The translations under genes and the position numbers were made by a program. A stretch of 64,000 bases of DNA, taken from positions 171,326 through 235,325 of the forward strand of contig DLJQ01000022.1 in assembly GCA_002484335.1 (NCBI GenBank), given 5' to 3'. Numbering within the stretch: the first letter of the stretch is position 1; the number at the start of each line of letters is the position of its first letter. The notes beneath the pieces were generated by a model. The model was not told the origin of the DNA. It searched no databases and was given only the letters and a program-made list of their open reading frames with translations. This stretch comes from Flavobacteriales bacterium UBA7612. Its GTDB lineage: Bacteria > Bacteroidota > Bacteroidia > Flavobacteriales > Weeksellaceae. Shown here in pieces: positions 9,711 through 18,942 of this stretch.

Positions 9711-11014
9711 ACTGTAATGTTTAAAAAGTTTTTACTTGTTTTTGTTATTTTAAATCGATCATCCAAACGATAATTTACTACCCAAATTATTTGATCTTTC
9801 TGATCACAAAGTAAGAAAACTTGCTCTTTTTCAAGCTTTGATAACTTTAAATCTTTCATAAATTTACTCACCAATTTCTTTTGACCTTTCATACCAATAG
9901 GATAAAAATAGTCTCCCTCTTTCACTTTTCTAAGTTTTAAAGGGAAAGAAACAGTTGTATAATCTATAACTTCTGTAGCTTCATTACTTTGACTTATCGA
10001 TTTCTCGAACATCAAATTTACTGAATTGATTTTAATAAAATCATCTAAAATCACTATTTCATCTTTATCAGCTGGTTCGATTGATTGCAGTAATATATAA
10101 TCTCTATTTTTAATTAATCTATAAGTAGTTGATTTTATTTCACTTCCTGTTTTAGAATCTAAAAATTTCATCAATTCAGGAATAGAATTAAACCCATATT
10201 TTTCAAATAAATAAAATAAATATGTTTCTAACGGATGAAGTACTTTTAGAGCTTCTATTTGAATTTTAATTGGATTTTTTTCCAAAAATAATCTATCCTC
10301 TATTTCATTTATTCTATCTTGAATAATCATCTTATTCTCATTTAAATAAGATAATGTTTTAAGAAAATTATCATTAAACTGAGGATGAATATCCTTGAGC
10401 ACTGGAAGAATATGATGTCTTATCTTATTCCTTGTATAATCATCAGTTTTATTTGTATAATCTTCTCTCCATGATATATTGTTCTCTTTTGCATAATTCA
10501 ATAAATCATCTTTTGTAAATTCTAATAATGGTCGAAAAATTTTTCCATTGTCTAATTGCATTACAGTAAGACCTTTTAAACCCGTACCACGAGAAAGATT
10601 AATCAAAAATGTTTCTACATTATCATCTAAATGATGCGCAGTAACCAAATAATCTAACTTATTTTGATCAATTAATTCATCAAACCAATTGTATCGTAGG
10701 TTTCTACAAGCCATTTCTACAGAATAATTTCCAGTTTTTTGATAAGCTTCAACATCAAAACGAATTGAATGAAATGGAATATCATAATGAGAACAATATT
10801 CTTTTACAAAAATTTCATCTCCAAAGGCATCTTCATCTCTTAATTGAAAATTACAATGTGCAACATGAAATTTAGCATTAGTATTCCTGAATAAATCAAG
10901 TAATACCATGCTATCTACTCCTCCACTTATAGCTAATAAGTAATTAGTATCTGAAAAAGATTTATTTTTTAAGTGATTATTAAAACGTGTTTGTAAAGAA
11001 ATATTTTTCATCAA
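9704..11014 (-). CDS. tilS: tRNA(Ile)-lysidine synthetase
   Basis: Attaches lysine to C34 of the CAU-anticodon isoleucine tRNA so that it reads AUA. This is essential, and apt in such an AT-rich genome. The PP-loop SGGVDS is at residues 30-35, followed by the HHLDDNVETFL signature and a C-terminal TilS domain ending near residue 430. 436 residues is normal for the phylum. It begins with two Met codons. The stop overlaps the start of dsbD. Confidence 0.95.
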   Translation of the reverse strand: MMKNISLQTRFNNHLKNKSFSDTNYLLAISGGVDSMVLLDLFRNTNAKFHVAHCNFQLRDEDAFGDEIFVKEYCSHYDIPFHSIRFDVEAYQKTGNYSVEMACRNLRYNWFDELIDQNKLDYLVTAHHLDDNVETFLINLSRGTGLKGLTVMQLDNGKIFRPLLEFTKDDLLNYAKENNISWREDYTNKTDDYTRNKIRHHILPVLKDIHPQFNDNFLKTLSYLNENKMIIQDRINEIEDRLFLEKNPIKIQIEALKVLHPLETYLFYLFEKYGFNSIPELMKFLDSKTGSEIKSTTYRLIKNRDYILLQSIEPADKDEIVILDDFIKINSVNLMFEKSISQSNEATEVIDYTTVSFPLKLRKVKEGDYFYPIGMKGQKKLVSKFMKDLKLSKLEKEQVFLLCDQKDQIIWVVNYRLDDRFKITKTSKNFLNITVC

Positions 11015-11053
11015 TTAATTTCAATTGAATAATTAGTATATCTCTAAAATAAT

Positions 11054-11078
11054 AAAAGTCTGAAAAATTCAGACTTTT
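11054..11078. terminator. Intrinsic terminator
   Basis: An 11-bp perfect stem (11054-11064 with 11068-11078) and AAA loop lies between the Rrf2 gene and tilS, so tilS-dsbD needs its own promoter. Confidence 0.75.
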
Positions 11079-11080
11079 TA

Positions 11081-11488
11081 TTATTTTAAACTTTCTAATG
11101 ATTTATTTTCTAAAATTTCTAAAGTAGAATCTCTTAATTCTACCATCACTTTGTTTAGTGTACAAACCCCTTCGTTTGGACAATCATCACATTTTTCATA
11201 ATAATTTTTACTAACACAAGGTAATAGTGCAATCGGTCCTTCTAGAACTCTAATTAAAGAAGCTAAACTTATATCCTTGGGTTCGCGAGCTAGATAATAT
11301 CCACCTCCTTTACCTTGTTTAGAATTTACAAAGCCTAATTTTTTTAAATCTAACAAAATAGCCTCCAAGAATTTTTTAGGGATAACTTCTGTATCGGATA
11401 TTTGACCAATTAATACAGGTTTATTACTTTCTTGTCTGGCTAAATGCGCCATTGCTTTTAATCCGTATTTCGTTTTTTTAGATAACAA
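11081..11488 (-). CDS. Rrf2 family transcriptional regulator, probably Fe-S sensing
   Basis: A 135-residue winged-helix regulator. The start MLSKKTKYGLKAMAHLA and the recognition helix/wing SKQGKGGGYYLAREP are family hallmarks. Four Cys at 91, 100, 103 and 109 (CVSKNYYEKCDDCPNEGVC) resemble the cluster-binding loop of IscR/NsrR-type members, so an iron-sulfur or redox signal is likely. The start is a TTG at 11488, as no ATG lies near the expected N-terminus. Targets are unknown; no Fe-S assembly genes are adjacent. Confidence 0.9.
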   Translation of the reverse strand: MLSKKTKYGLKAMAHLARQESNKPVLIGQISDTEVIPKKFLEAILLDLKKLGFVNSKQGKGGGYYLAREPKDISLASLIRVLEGPIALLPCVSKNYYEKCDDCPNEGVCTLNKVMVELRDSTLEILENKSLESLK

Positions 11489-11507
11489 TTTTGTCTAATT
11501 TGATTTA

Positions 11508-11539
11508 CAAAAATAACATTGATAGACGGATAAACCAAA
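11508..11539 (-). promoter_or_regulatory. Promoter of the Rrf2 gene
   Basis: On the minus strand TTTG (11536-11539) and TATTTTTG (11508-11515) are 20 bp apart, a near-perfect Bacteroidota promoter. It lies 19 bp upstream of the TTG start and supports that start choice. Confidence 0.65.
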
Positions 11540-11728
11540 TATTAATTAAAATCCTTACATCTACTCTATGATAATTTTATCTATTTTTTTTATTAATTAC
11601 ATAACTGAATAATTTTTTCTGAATATTATAATTAAATCAGCACTCTAATTTAGATAGCTTGTTAACTATAAATATTAGTTGTTTTTTAATAAAATATGTT
11701 TATTTTTAATAAAACTAAATTTTAAAAA

Positions 11729-12151
11729 TTGACAACAATAGACAAATTATACCATATAAAAAACCTTTTCATTCTTGGAAAAAGTGATGGAAAGTTACAT
11801 GAAAATGAAATAAAAATTATTTCTGATATTGCGAAACAGCAAAATCTTACTGCTATAGAAGTTAGCTATATTTTGAATGAAAAAACAGATATACCTTTTA
11901 TTCTTCCAGAATCATTTATAACTCGATTAAGTATGTTATATGATTCTGTTTTATTAATGGTTTCAGATTTCAAGATACATCAAAACGAAAAAAGAATTTG
12001 TATTGATTTAGCAAAGAAATTCGAATTTAATCCTCAAATCATTGACCGATTGATTGATGATATTCTAAAATATATTATTGAAGGAAAAGAATGTAATGAA
12101 GTGATTGAGTATTTAACAAAATATGCTCATCCAAAAAAGAATTTAAATTAA
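11729..12151 (+). CDS. TerB-like (tellurite resistance B domain) protein
   Basis: 140 residues, all-helical by appearance. The acidic pattern SDGKLHENEIKIISDIAKQ, repeated in form as SDFKIHQNEKRICIDLAKKF, is the double-motif arrangement of TerB-type domains, in which conserved Asp/Glu bind metal. The start must be the TTG at 11729, because an in-frame stop lies two codons upstream and no ATG is near. No other ter genes are present, so a tellurite role is not implied. Its stop abuts the start of a small lipoprotein gene, suggesting an operon. Confidence 0.75.
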   Translation: MTTIDKLYHIKNLFILGKSDGKLHENEIKIISDIAKQQNLTAIEVSYILNEKTDIPFILPESFITRLSMLYDSVLLMVSDFKIHQNEKRICIDLAKKFEFNPQIIDRLIDDILKYIIEGKECNEVIEYLTKYAHPKKNLN

Positions 12152-12538
12152 ATGAAATATTCGTTTATATTATTTTTTTTACTATTAATGATATCATGTT
12201 CGAAAGATTTCAAAAAATATAGAGATATTAATAATCACAGAATATATGAATTTCAATGTAATGAGAAGTATTTTTTAAGTCTTGATAATTGTGATTGTAA
12301 AAATTTACCAAAAAACTATTTTATCCCAATAGGAGATTCTAGAGATCATTTTTATGTTATATATTTTAGAGAAGAAAAAAATAAATTAAATATTTATTCT
12401 TTATATGATGAAATTAAAACATATGGTAATATTAAAGACAGTATTAACTTTCACATTATTGAAGATAATTCTTTTTTTATTAATTTATTGAAGATAAAGA
12501 TTTTAAACAGTTTAAAGGTTATTCTAGTGGAGATTTAA
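12152..12538 (+). CDS. Small lipoprotein, unknown function, probably frameshifted near its 3' end
   Basis: 128 residues as read. A lipoprotein leader (FILFFLLLMISCSK) places the lipidated Cys near residue 16. The body is polar with several Cys (CDCKN). The ATG directly follows the stop of the TerB-like gene. After about position 12480 the reading becomes hydrophobic and basic (NSLKVILVEI). The neighbouring frame from about 12487 reads FIEDKDFKQFKGYSSGDLNP and then a stop at 12544-12546, far more protein-like. One extra base near 12481-12487 would join the two. This may be a real mutation or a sequencing error. Confidence 0.6.
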   Translation: MKYSFILFFLLLMISCSKDFKKYRDINNHRIYEFQCNEKYFLSLDNCDCKNLPKNYFIPIGDSRDHFYVIYFREEKNKLNIYSLYDEIKTYGNIKDSINFHIIEDNSFFINLLKIKILNSLKVILVEI

Positions 12539-12549
12539 ATCCTTAAAAA

Positions 12550-13188
12550 TCAAGAAAAAAATAATTGATAAATCGTAAAAAGTGAAACTACACTTGTTAT
12601 ACCTCCTATTACAAAATTAATATTCTTTAGTACAAATGAATCTTCCTCTGATTTATTTTTAAAATAAGCTAAATACAATCTAAAAATAAGCATTGAACCT
12701 AAAACAACTCCAAAAGTAAAAATAGAACTATTAGGCTGTCCAAAGACTGTAACATTATATGAAACTAATGTTGCACTAAAAAACACATAAAAAGGTATAG
12801 GAAATAGATTTATAGCTGATAGCAGAAATCCATAGACAAGCTTATTTTTTTGATCAACATAATCATTATTCAACTTTTTTCGTTTTTTCTTCTCATCAAC
12901 CTTTGGAGCTAAGAATAAGAAATAAATTGTAATTAATACAAAGATAAGTAATCCTCCTTCTCTAAATAATTTTGTTACATTATCATTAAAATTAATAAAC
13001 TTAGCTAAAAATAATGAAACATAAACTTGTATAGCTATAGTAATTGCAGTACCAGCCATGAATGTATAGGCACTTTTAGTTCCTTCTTGTTTACCTATTT
13101 TTACAACAGTCATGTTTAATAATCCTGGAATAGATGATCCTATAAAAGCTGTAAAAATTCCAATACAAAGGAGTTCCAAATACTGCAT
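12550..13188 (-). CDS. LysE family amino-acid exporter
   Basis: A 212-residue inner-membrane protein with six hydrophobic segments. Features of the LysE/RhtB fold are the N-terminal GIFTAFIGSSIPGLLNMTVVK, with Gly/Pro in the first helix, and a charged cytoplasmic loop (KVDEKKKRKKLNND) after helix 3. The substrate is not predictable from sequence. It is convergent with the TerB-lipoprotein pair and is transcribed alone. Confidence 0.85.
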   Translation of the reverse strand: MQYLELLCIGIFTAFIGSSIPGLLNMTVVKIGKQEGTKSAYTFMAGTAITIAIQVYVSLFLAKFINFNDNVTKLFREGGLLIFVLITIYFLFLAPKVDEKKKRKKLNNDYVDQKNKLVYGFLLSAINLFPIPFYVFFSATLVSYNVTVFGQPNSSIFTFGVVLGSMLIFRLYLAYFKNKSEEDSFVLKNINFVIGGITSVVSLFTIYQLFFS

Positions 13189-13288
13189 TAATTCTTGTTA
13201 TTTTTTAAATTTATCAAATTTATGGATTCTAATTCGATATTTATTCAAATTTGAATTAGAATACTCATAAAATCAGGGAATTTTAATT

Positions 13289-13322
13289 AAAAAAGTCACT
13301 TTCAAATGAAAGTGACTTTTTT
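13289..13322. terminator. Intrinsic terminator downstream of valS
   Basis: A 16-bp perfect stem with a 2-base loop, A-tract on the left and T-tract on the right. On the minus strand it ends the valS transcript. Confidence 0.9.
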
Positions 13323-13351
13323 AATTATGTTAAATGTAATTTGTTGTTGTT

Positions 13352-15973
13352 TTATAAAGCTGCTAATTGTTCTTCTATTTGAGAAATTTTCTCTAATGCA
13401 TCAGCTTCTTTCTTACGTTCGCTTGCTATAACTTGTTCTGGAGCTCCAGCAACAAACTTTTCATTTGATAATTTTTTACGAACCGAATTTAAAAACCCTT
13501 GGTTATAAGCCAAATCTTTTTCTAATTTTTCACGTTCCGCTTCTATATCAATATTATCAGACATCGGAATCATAAATTCTAATGTTCCTACACGGAAAGC
13601 AAAACCTTTCTCTGGCTTATCTCCTGTATTGAAATTAGAAACATTTCCTAACTTAGAAAATACATCAACAAAAATTTCTGAAGCAGCATTTACATCAGCA
13701 AAAACTTCTAAAGCTTCTTTTGGTGACATACCTTTTTCTGAACGTAAACCACGAATAGCTGTTGTTGCTTCTTTGGTATTTTCAAAGTTTTTAATAATTA
13801 CCTCATCAAATGAAGTTAATTTTGGATATTCAGAAATAATTAAAGCTTCGTCTTCGTTTCTATCAGCTATTAATTGCCAGATTTCTTCTGTTAAGAAAGG
13901 CATAAATGGATGTAAAACTTTTAATACATTTTCTAAATAACCTATTGTTGCATGATAAGTTTTTGCATCAATTGGTTCTCCAAATGTTGGTTTTATAGCT
14001 TCTAAATACCATGAACAGAAATCATCCCAAATTAATTTATAAATTGCCATTAATGAATCTGATAAACGATATTGATCATAATTATGTTCGATATCAGCTA
14101 AGGTTTGTTGGAATTTATTTTCAAACCATTCAACAGCTTTAGCTTGAGCTGAAGATTGTTGTAAATCTTCTTTTACTTCCCAACCTTTAATTAATCGGAA
14201 AGCATTCCATATTTTATTAGCAAAATTACGTCCTTGTAAACATAAATCAACATCAAATGGTAAATCATTTCCAGCAGGAGCAGTTAATAACATTCCCATA
14301 CGAGTTGCATCTGCACCATATTCATTCATCAATTCAATTGGATCTGGTGAATTTCCTAATGATTTAGACATTTTACGTCCTTGTTTATCACGTACAATTC
14401 CTGTGAAATATACATTTTCGAAAGGTAATTGATCTCTATATTCGTATCCAGCAACAATCATACGAGCTACCCAGAAAAAGATAATATCTGGACCAGTAAC
14501 TAAATCTTGTGTAGGATAATAATAATTAATTTCTTCATTTTCTGGCTCATTAATTCCATTAAAAACAGAGATTGGCCATAACCATGAAGAAAACCAAGTA
14601 TCTAAAGCATCTTCATCTTGACGTAAATCATCAATTGTTAAGGTTTGATTTCCTGTTTTTTCTTGTGCTAAAGGAAGAGCTTCTTCTTTTGTTAATGCGA
14701 CAACAAAATCTTCGTTTCCATCCCCATAGAAAAATGCAGGTATTTGGTGTCCCCACCATAATTGACGAGATATGTTCCAATCCGTTACATTTTCCATCCA
14801 ATTACGATATGTATTTTTAAATTTCGCTGGATGAAATTTAATTGTATCGTTCATTACATTATCTAAAGCAGGTTTTGCTAGATCTGTCATTTTCAAAAAC
14901 CATTGATTCGAAATTTTTGGTTCGATAACAGCTCCTGTTCTTTCAGAAGTTCCTACTTTATTCGTATAATCTTCTACTTTTTCAAGTAAATCTTTTTCTT
15001 GTAATTCTTTCTCGATTTCTTTACGAACTTTGAAACGATCCATTCCTACATATTGTAATCCATGATCATTCAATTTAGCATCATCAGTAAAAATATCTAT
15101 GAACTCTAAATTATGTTTTTTACCTAATTCATAATCATTCGTATCATGAGCTGGAGTAACTTTTAAACAACCAGTTCCGAATTCTAAATCAACATATTCA
15201 TCTTCGATGATATTAACTTCTCTACCAACTAAAGGAACAATTACTTTTTGTCCTTTTAACCATTCATAACGTTCGTCATTAGGATTAATACATACAGCAG
15301 AATCTCCAAAAATAGTTTCTGGACGAGTTGTTGCTACAACTATATATTTATCAGAACCTACAACTTGGTATTTTAAATGATAAAGTTTTCCATTTTTTTC
15401 TTTATGAATAACTTCTTCATCAGAAATATTAGTTTTAGCCTCTGGATCCCAGTTTACCATACGGTAACCACGATAAATTAAGCCTTTGTTATAAAGATCA
15501 ATAAATACTCGTTGTACTGATTCTGATAAATCAGCATCCATCGTAAATTTAGTACGATCCCAATCACAAGAAGCTCCTAATTTCTTTAATTGATCTAAAA
15601 TAATTCCACCATGCTTATGAGTCCAATCCCAAGCGTGATCTAAAAATTTTTCTCTACCAATGTCAAATTTAGATACACCTTCTTCTTTTAATTTCGCAAC
15701 AACTTTTGCTTCAGTAGCAATAGATGCATGATCTGTTCCTGGTACCCAACAAGCATTATATCCTCTCATACGAGCACGACGAATTAAAACATCTTGTATC
15801 GTATTATTTAACATATGCCCCATATGCAAAACACCTGTGACATTTGGTGGAGGAATTACAATTGTATAAGCTTTTCTTTGGTCTGGAGTAGATTTAAAAT
15901 ATTTCTTCTCCATCCAGTATTCATACCATTTTCCTTCAACTTCTTGAGGCGTATATTTTGATGCGATTTCCAT
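13352..15973 (-). CDS. valS: Valine--tRNA ligase
   Basis: Charges tRNA-Val in the cytoplasm. A class I synthetase of 873 residues from the ATG at 15973. An ATG 51 bases further upstream adds a hydrophobic extension without homologous look, so the internal start [20 protein letters not shown] is preferred. The HIGH-type motif is HMGH (50-53), with KMSKS near residue 533 ([14 protein letters not shown]). An editing CP1 domain lies between ([10 protein letters not shown]). A C-terminal coiled-coil ([17 protein letters not shown]) is typical of ValRS. Confidence 0.96.
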   Translation of the reverse strand: MEIASKYTPQEVEGKWYEYWMEKKYFKSTPDQRKAYTIVIPPPNVTGVLHMGHMLNNTIQDVLIRRARMRGYNACWVPGTDHASIATEAKVVAKLKEEGVSKFDIGREKFLDHAWDWTHKHGGIILDQLKKLGASCDWDRTKFTMDADLSESVQRVFIDLYNKGLIYRGYRMVNWDPEAKTNISDEEVIHKEKNGKLYHLKYQVVGSDKYIVVATTRPETIFGDSAVCINPNDERYEWLKGQKVIVPLVGREVNIIEDEYVDLEFGTGCLKVTPAHDTNDYELGKKHNLEFIDIFTDDAKLNDHGLQYVGMDRFKVRKEIEKELQEKDLLEKVEDYTNKVGTSERTGAVIEPKISNQWFLKMTDLAKPALDNVMNDTIKFHPAKFKNTYRNWMENVTDWNISRQLWWGHQIPAFFYGDGNEDFVVALTKEEALPLAQEKTGNQTLTIDDLRQDEDALDTWFSSWLWPISVFNGINEPENEEINYYYPTQDLVTGPDIIFFWVARMIVAGYEYRDQLPFENVYFTGIVRDKQGRKMSKSLGNSPDPIELMNEYGADATRMGMLLTAPAGNDLPFDVDLCLQGRNFANKIWNAFRLIKGWEVKEDLQQSSAQAKAVEWFENKFQQTLADIEHNYDQYRLSDSLMAIYKLIWDDFCSWYLEAIKPTFGEPIDAKTYHATIGYLENVLKVLHPFMPFLTEEIWQLIADRNEDEALIISEYPKLTSFDEVIIKNFENTKEATTAIRGLRSEKGMSPKEALEVFADVNAASEIFVDVFSKLGNVSNFNTGDKPEKGFAFRVGTLEFMIPMSDNIDIEAEREKLEKDLAYNQGFLNSVRKKLSNEKFVAGAPEQVIASERKKEADALEKISQIEEQLAAL

Positions 15974-16177
15974 TTGTAATTTCTTAAAAAAATAAAGTTC
16001 TGCAAAAATAACAATTCTTATCAAGAATACATATCATAATAGAAATATTATTTAGAATCTTTAGGTACTTACTTTTTATAAATAGATTTTTTAACATTAA
16101 TTAAGAAATCTATTTGATAGATAATTATTTTAAAATATATATATTTCATATATTTGATATGACAATTTATTATCATT

Positions 16178-16543
16178 ATGAAAAAAATTATGTTTTTAGG
16201 TGCTTTTGTATTAGGAGTATCATCACTTTTTGCACAAACACTTACTTTAGAAAAAGAAGAAATTCAATTTGGTAATTTGAAATTGAATACAGAAGTAACT
16301 TCTAAAATGAAAGTTACTAATACAGGTGACAAACCTCTAATTCTAAAAAGTGTTGTTGGATCTTGTGGTTGTACTATACCAGAATATGCTAAAACACCAA
16401 TTGAACCAGGAAAATCTAGTGATATTGTAATAAAATATTCTACTGGAGGAGTAAAAGGAGATTTTAATAAATCTGTAACTATCACTTCTAATGATCCTGT
16501 TAGTTCTAGAAAAATCTTTAGAATAAAAGGTAAAGCTGAATAA
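16178..16543 (+). CDS. DUF1573 domain secreted protein
   Basis: 121 residues. A signal peptide ending SSLFAQ is followed by one Ig-like/ASH-type beta-sandwich. It has the DUF1573 signature, with KVTNTGDKPLILKSV, then GSCGCTIPEYAKTPIEPGKS and a closing VTITSNDP. Function is unknown; such domains are common in Bacteroidota periplasmic proteins. A -7 box TATATTTG (16149-16156) precedes the gene, and a strong terminator follows. Confidence 0.9.
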   Translation: MKKIMFLGAFVLGVSSLFAQTLTLEKEEIQFGNLKLNTEVTSKMKVTNTGDKPLILKSVVGSCGCTIPEYAKTPIEPGKSSDIVIKYSTGGVKGDFNKSVTITSNDPVSSRKIFRIKGKAE

Positions 16544-16547
16544 TATT

Positions 16548-16576
16548 AAAAAGCCAAGCTAAATGCTTGGCTTTTT
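16548..16576. terminator. Bidirectional intrinsic terminator
   Basis: A 12-bp perfect stem (16548-16559 with 16565-16576) with flanking A/T tracts, shared by the DUF1573 gene and the convergent DtxR-type gene. Confidence 0.9.
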
Positions 16577-16590
16577 AATGTTCAAATATT

Positions 16591-17250
16591 TTATTTTGCT
16601 AAAAGTCTTAATGTAACATGATTACTAAAAGTTTCAATTTTATTCTCTTTTTGAGAGAATTCAACTGTCATTGTTCCATCAAACTCTTCCAAATCCAAAA
16701 TCTTTATTTTATCATTTAACTGAATATCTTTAGAATTTAAATATTTCAAAAAATCTTCTGAAGAATAAATTACAGCACAAATTTCTACCTCATCACCTTT
16801 TTTAAATTCAGCTAATTTTTTATAGTTTACAATTTCAAAATTTCCTTCTTTATCAGGAATTGGAGAACCATGAGGATCAACTTTAGGATAATTTAAAATC
16901 TCATCCATTTTATCAAAAAATAAAGGGCTTTGGATATGTTCAATCTGTTCTGCAACTTCATGAACCTGCTCCCAGCCAAATCCCATTTTTTCAACTAAAA
17001 ACATTTCTGTTAATCTATGTTTTCTAACAATCAAAGATGCTTTTATTATTCCTTTTTCAGATAAACGTAAGGGCTTATATGACTCATAAATGACCAAATC
17101 TTTTTCAGCTAATTTTTTCATCATACTATTTACAGTAGGCATTTTTATTTCCAAATGCTTACTTAAATCCTTAACATTAACTTCTCCTTTACCATTTTTA
17201 GATAAATGAAATAGAGCTTTTAAATAGTTTTCTTCAACTAATGAATTCAT
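16591..17250 (-). CDS. DtxR/MntR family metal-dependent repressor
   Basis: A 219-residue regulator from the ATG at 17250. A longer start at 17277 would place the -7 box inside the gene. The N-terminal winged helix (ENYLKALFHLS ... VNVKDLSKHLEIKMPTVNSMMKKLAEKDLV) is followed by a dimer/metal domain with HRLTEMFLVEKMGFGWEQVHEVAEQIEHI, whose His/Glu residues bind Fe or Mn. A FeoA/SH3-like C-terminal domain (DDKIKILDLEEFDG-like) completes the long DtxR form. Whether it senses iron or manganese cannot be read. Confidence 0.9.
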   Translation of the reverse strand: MNSLVEENYLKALFHLSKNGKGEVNVKDLSKHLEIKMPTVNSMMKKLAEKDLVIYESYKPLRLSEKGIIKASLIVRKHRLTEMFLVEKMGFGWEQVHEVAEQIEHIQSPLFFDKMDEILNYPKVDPHGSPIPDKEGNFEIVNYKKLAEFKKGDEVEICAVIYSSEDFLKYLNSKDIQLNDKIKILDLEEFDGTMTVEFSQKENKIETFSNHVTLRLLAK

Positions 17251-17254
17251 TAGA

Positions 17255-17262
17255 CAAATATA
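17255..17262 (-). promoter_or_regulatory. -7 box of the DtxR-type gene, 4 bp from the ATG
   Basis: The minus strand reads TATATTTG, then TCTA, then ATG. No clear TTTG lies at the usual distance upstream. If this is the true promoter, the message starts at or within a base or two of the start codon. Confidence 0.5.
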
Positions 17263-17322
17263 ATTTAAAGAATTCATTATTTAGAAAACTTTTAATTTTA
17301 TACTTAGATAAATCAATAAAAA

Positions 17323-17360
17323 ACTAATAGCAATTAATTTATAAATTAACTGCTATTAGT
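17323..17360 (-). terminator. Terminator of hom
   Basis: A long hairpin, outer stem 17323-17332 with 17351-17360 and inner stem within 17334-17349, is followed on the minus strand by six T. It lies 9 bp after the hom stop, so hom is probably monocistronic. Confidence 0.8.
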
Positions 17361-17369
17361 TCACGAAAT

Positions 17370-18551
17370 TTATTCAAAAGCAATTATAGAAAGGTTAGGA
17401 TTATGAATAAAATTATTATCTTTTAATTTATTTATATCAATCAAACCTATAATATGATTATAATCTTTACTCTCATATCGTTCTTCGACTTCTTGAAAAA
17501 CAGCAAAATAATCATCTAATTTTATTGAAGAACCAAGATAAATTTTCACAATTCCTGATTGATTAAATTTTCCTTTTTCTGAATTCTCGTACTTTCTTAT
17601 AGAATATTTATAATCATATTTAAGTGCAGATATATCACTTAATACTGCAGACGCTGTCGGAAATCTCCCTGCTCCTTTTCCATAAAGAAATTGTTCATCA
17701 GATAAAGAACTTCCAATCAAAACACCATTATATTCGTTGTTAACTAATGCAATTGTTTTATCCAAAGGAATAAACGTTGGTAAAACCGTCGAATTTATTT
17801 CGTTAGTTTCTGGAATTATTTGAGATTTAGCAATTAACTTTATTGTATAACCTTTTTCTTTAGCATATTTCAAATCTTGAATCTGTAAAGATGTAATTCC
17901 TTTTCTTATAACATCATCTACATTTATTTTTTTACCAAAAGCATGTAGAGTTATTATAGATATCTTACTCGCAGCATCAAAACCTTCTACATCTGCAGTT
18001 GGATCAGCTTCAGCAAAACCATTTTCTTGTGCTGATTTTAATGCATTTTGATAAGATTCATTCTCATTGACCATTTTAGTTAAAATATAATTAGTTGTTC
18101 CGTTTACAATTCCAGATACATAATTTAACAAATCATTATCAAAATATTCTTCTAGATTTCTAATAATAGGAACAGAACCGCAAACCGCAGCTTCATAAAG
18201 AAAAGAAACATTATTTTTTTCTTGTAATTCTAATAATTCTCTATGATGATCTGCTATTACTTTTTTATTTGCACTAACAACATGTTTTCCTTTACTAAAG
18301 GATTTTTTTATAATAGAATACGCCGCATCAGCTTCAGATATAAGTTCTACTACAAGATTTATATCTTCATCATCTAATATATCATCTGCGTTTGTAGAAA
18401 ATAATTCTTTTGGTGCGTTACGTGGTTTATCTATATCTTTTATAACTATTTTTTTTATTGTAGCATTTATTTGAGGTTTATCCTCTAAAACCTTGTAAAT
18501 TCCTTCACCGACTACTCCAAAACCAAATAAACCAATGTTTAACTTTGCCAT
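17370..18551 (-). CDS. hom: Homoserine dehydrogenase
   Basis: Reduces aspartate semialdehyde to homoserine, the branch point to methionine and threonine. The 393-residue protein has the NAD(P)-binding GFGVVGEG at residues 10-17, the ANKK catalytic region, and the signature NGTTNYIL ... ADPTADVEGFDAASK. It lacks a fused aspartokinase and has only a short C-terminal tail, not a full ACT domain. A SAM-I riboswitch with its own terminator lies in the leader, so the gene is shut off when S-adenosylmethionine is abundant. No other methionine gene is adjacent. Confidence 0.95.
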   Translation of the reverse strand: MAKLNIGLFGFGVVGEGIYKVLEDKPQINATIKKIVIKDIDKPRNAPKELFSTNADDILDDEDINLVVELISEADAAYSIIKKSFSKGKHVVSANKKVIADHHRELLELQEKNNVSFLYEAAVCGSVPIIRNLEEYFDNDLLNYVSGIVNGTTNYILTKMVNENESYQNALKSAQENGFAEADPTADVEGFDAASKISIITLHAFGKKINVDDVIRKGITSLQIQDLKYAKEKGYTIKLIAKSQIIPETNEINSTVLPTFIPLDKTIALVNNEYNGVLIGSSLSDEQFLYGKGAGRFPTASAVLSDISALKYDYKYSIRKYENSEKGKFNQSGIVKIYLGSSIKLDDYFAVFQEVEERYESKDYNHIIGLIDINKLKDNNFIHNPNLSIIAFE

Positions 18552-18592
18552 ATCTTTAAATTGTAAAATGTTTTTGATATCAAGACAAGTAG

Positions 18593-18637
18593 ATAAAAAA
18601 AATGATCCAACTGTCTAAATAAAAACAGATGAACCAA
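18593..18637 (-). terminator. Expression-platform terminator of the SAM riboswitch
   Basis: On the minus strand a stem of about 12 bp (TGGTTCATCTGT with ACAGTTGGATCA, one mismatch and some G-U pairs) is followed by at least eight T at 18593-18602. It lies between the aptamer and the hom start, as expected for transcriptional attenuation. Confidence 0.75.
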
Positions 18638-18675
18638 TTTTAATAAAATTATTATTGATTGATTGAATTTTGTTT

Positions 18676-18775
18676 TTATTCATCTCCCCTATTAAGGATG
18701 GATTTAGCACCTTGATGTGTAATCAGGTTGCTAAAGTTTCATCGGGCCATTTCCCTCCACTTTTCTTGATAAATT
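18676..18775 (-). ncRNA. SAM-I (S-box) riboswitch aptamer
   Basis: The minus strand carries the conserved S-box landmarks in order. These are TTATCAAGA (P1/J1-2), GTGGAGGGA, TGGCCCGATGAA, the GCAACC kink-turn/pseudoknot element, GGTGCTAAATCC, and GATGAA closing P1. Spacing matches the roughly 100-base RF00162 type. It precedes hom by about 125 bases with an intrinsic terminator in between, so binding of S-adenosylmethionine is expected to stop transcription. Confidence 0.93.
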
Positions 18776-18803
18776 GTAAATTTTATAAACTATTTCGTTG
18801 GCA

Positions 18804-18836
18804 CAAATCTACTACATTTAAAATGTATTATCCAAA
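18804..18836 (-). promoter_or_regulatory. Promoter of the riboswitch-hom transcript
   Basis: The minus strand has TTTG (18833-18836) and TAGATTTG (18804-18811) separated by 21 bp. It fits the phylum consensus and places the start about 20-25 bases before the aptamer. Confidence 0.65.
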
Positions 18837-18892
18837 TAAAAAAGACTAAATTTATTCATATTTTTCTATAAATAATTAAAAAACAATACAAA

Positions 18893-18942
18893 ACATAATT
18901 TTATTCTGTTTTTTATTAATATACATAATTTTATTCTGTTTT
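18893..18942. repeat. Two 20-bp direct repeats, 30-bp period
   Basis: The 20-mer starting ACATAATTTTATTCTG occurs at 18893-18912 and again at 18923-18942. The 30-bp period is close to three helical turns. It lies between the hom promoter and the TonB receptor gene and may be a regulator site; this is inference. Confidence 0.6.

Noticed and set aside
17244..17279. Repeated GAATTCATTA at 17244 and 17270 as a repressor operator
   Set aside because: Only ten AT-rich bases, one copy lies in the coding start, and no dyad symmetry typical of DtxR operators spans them.
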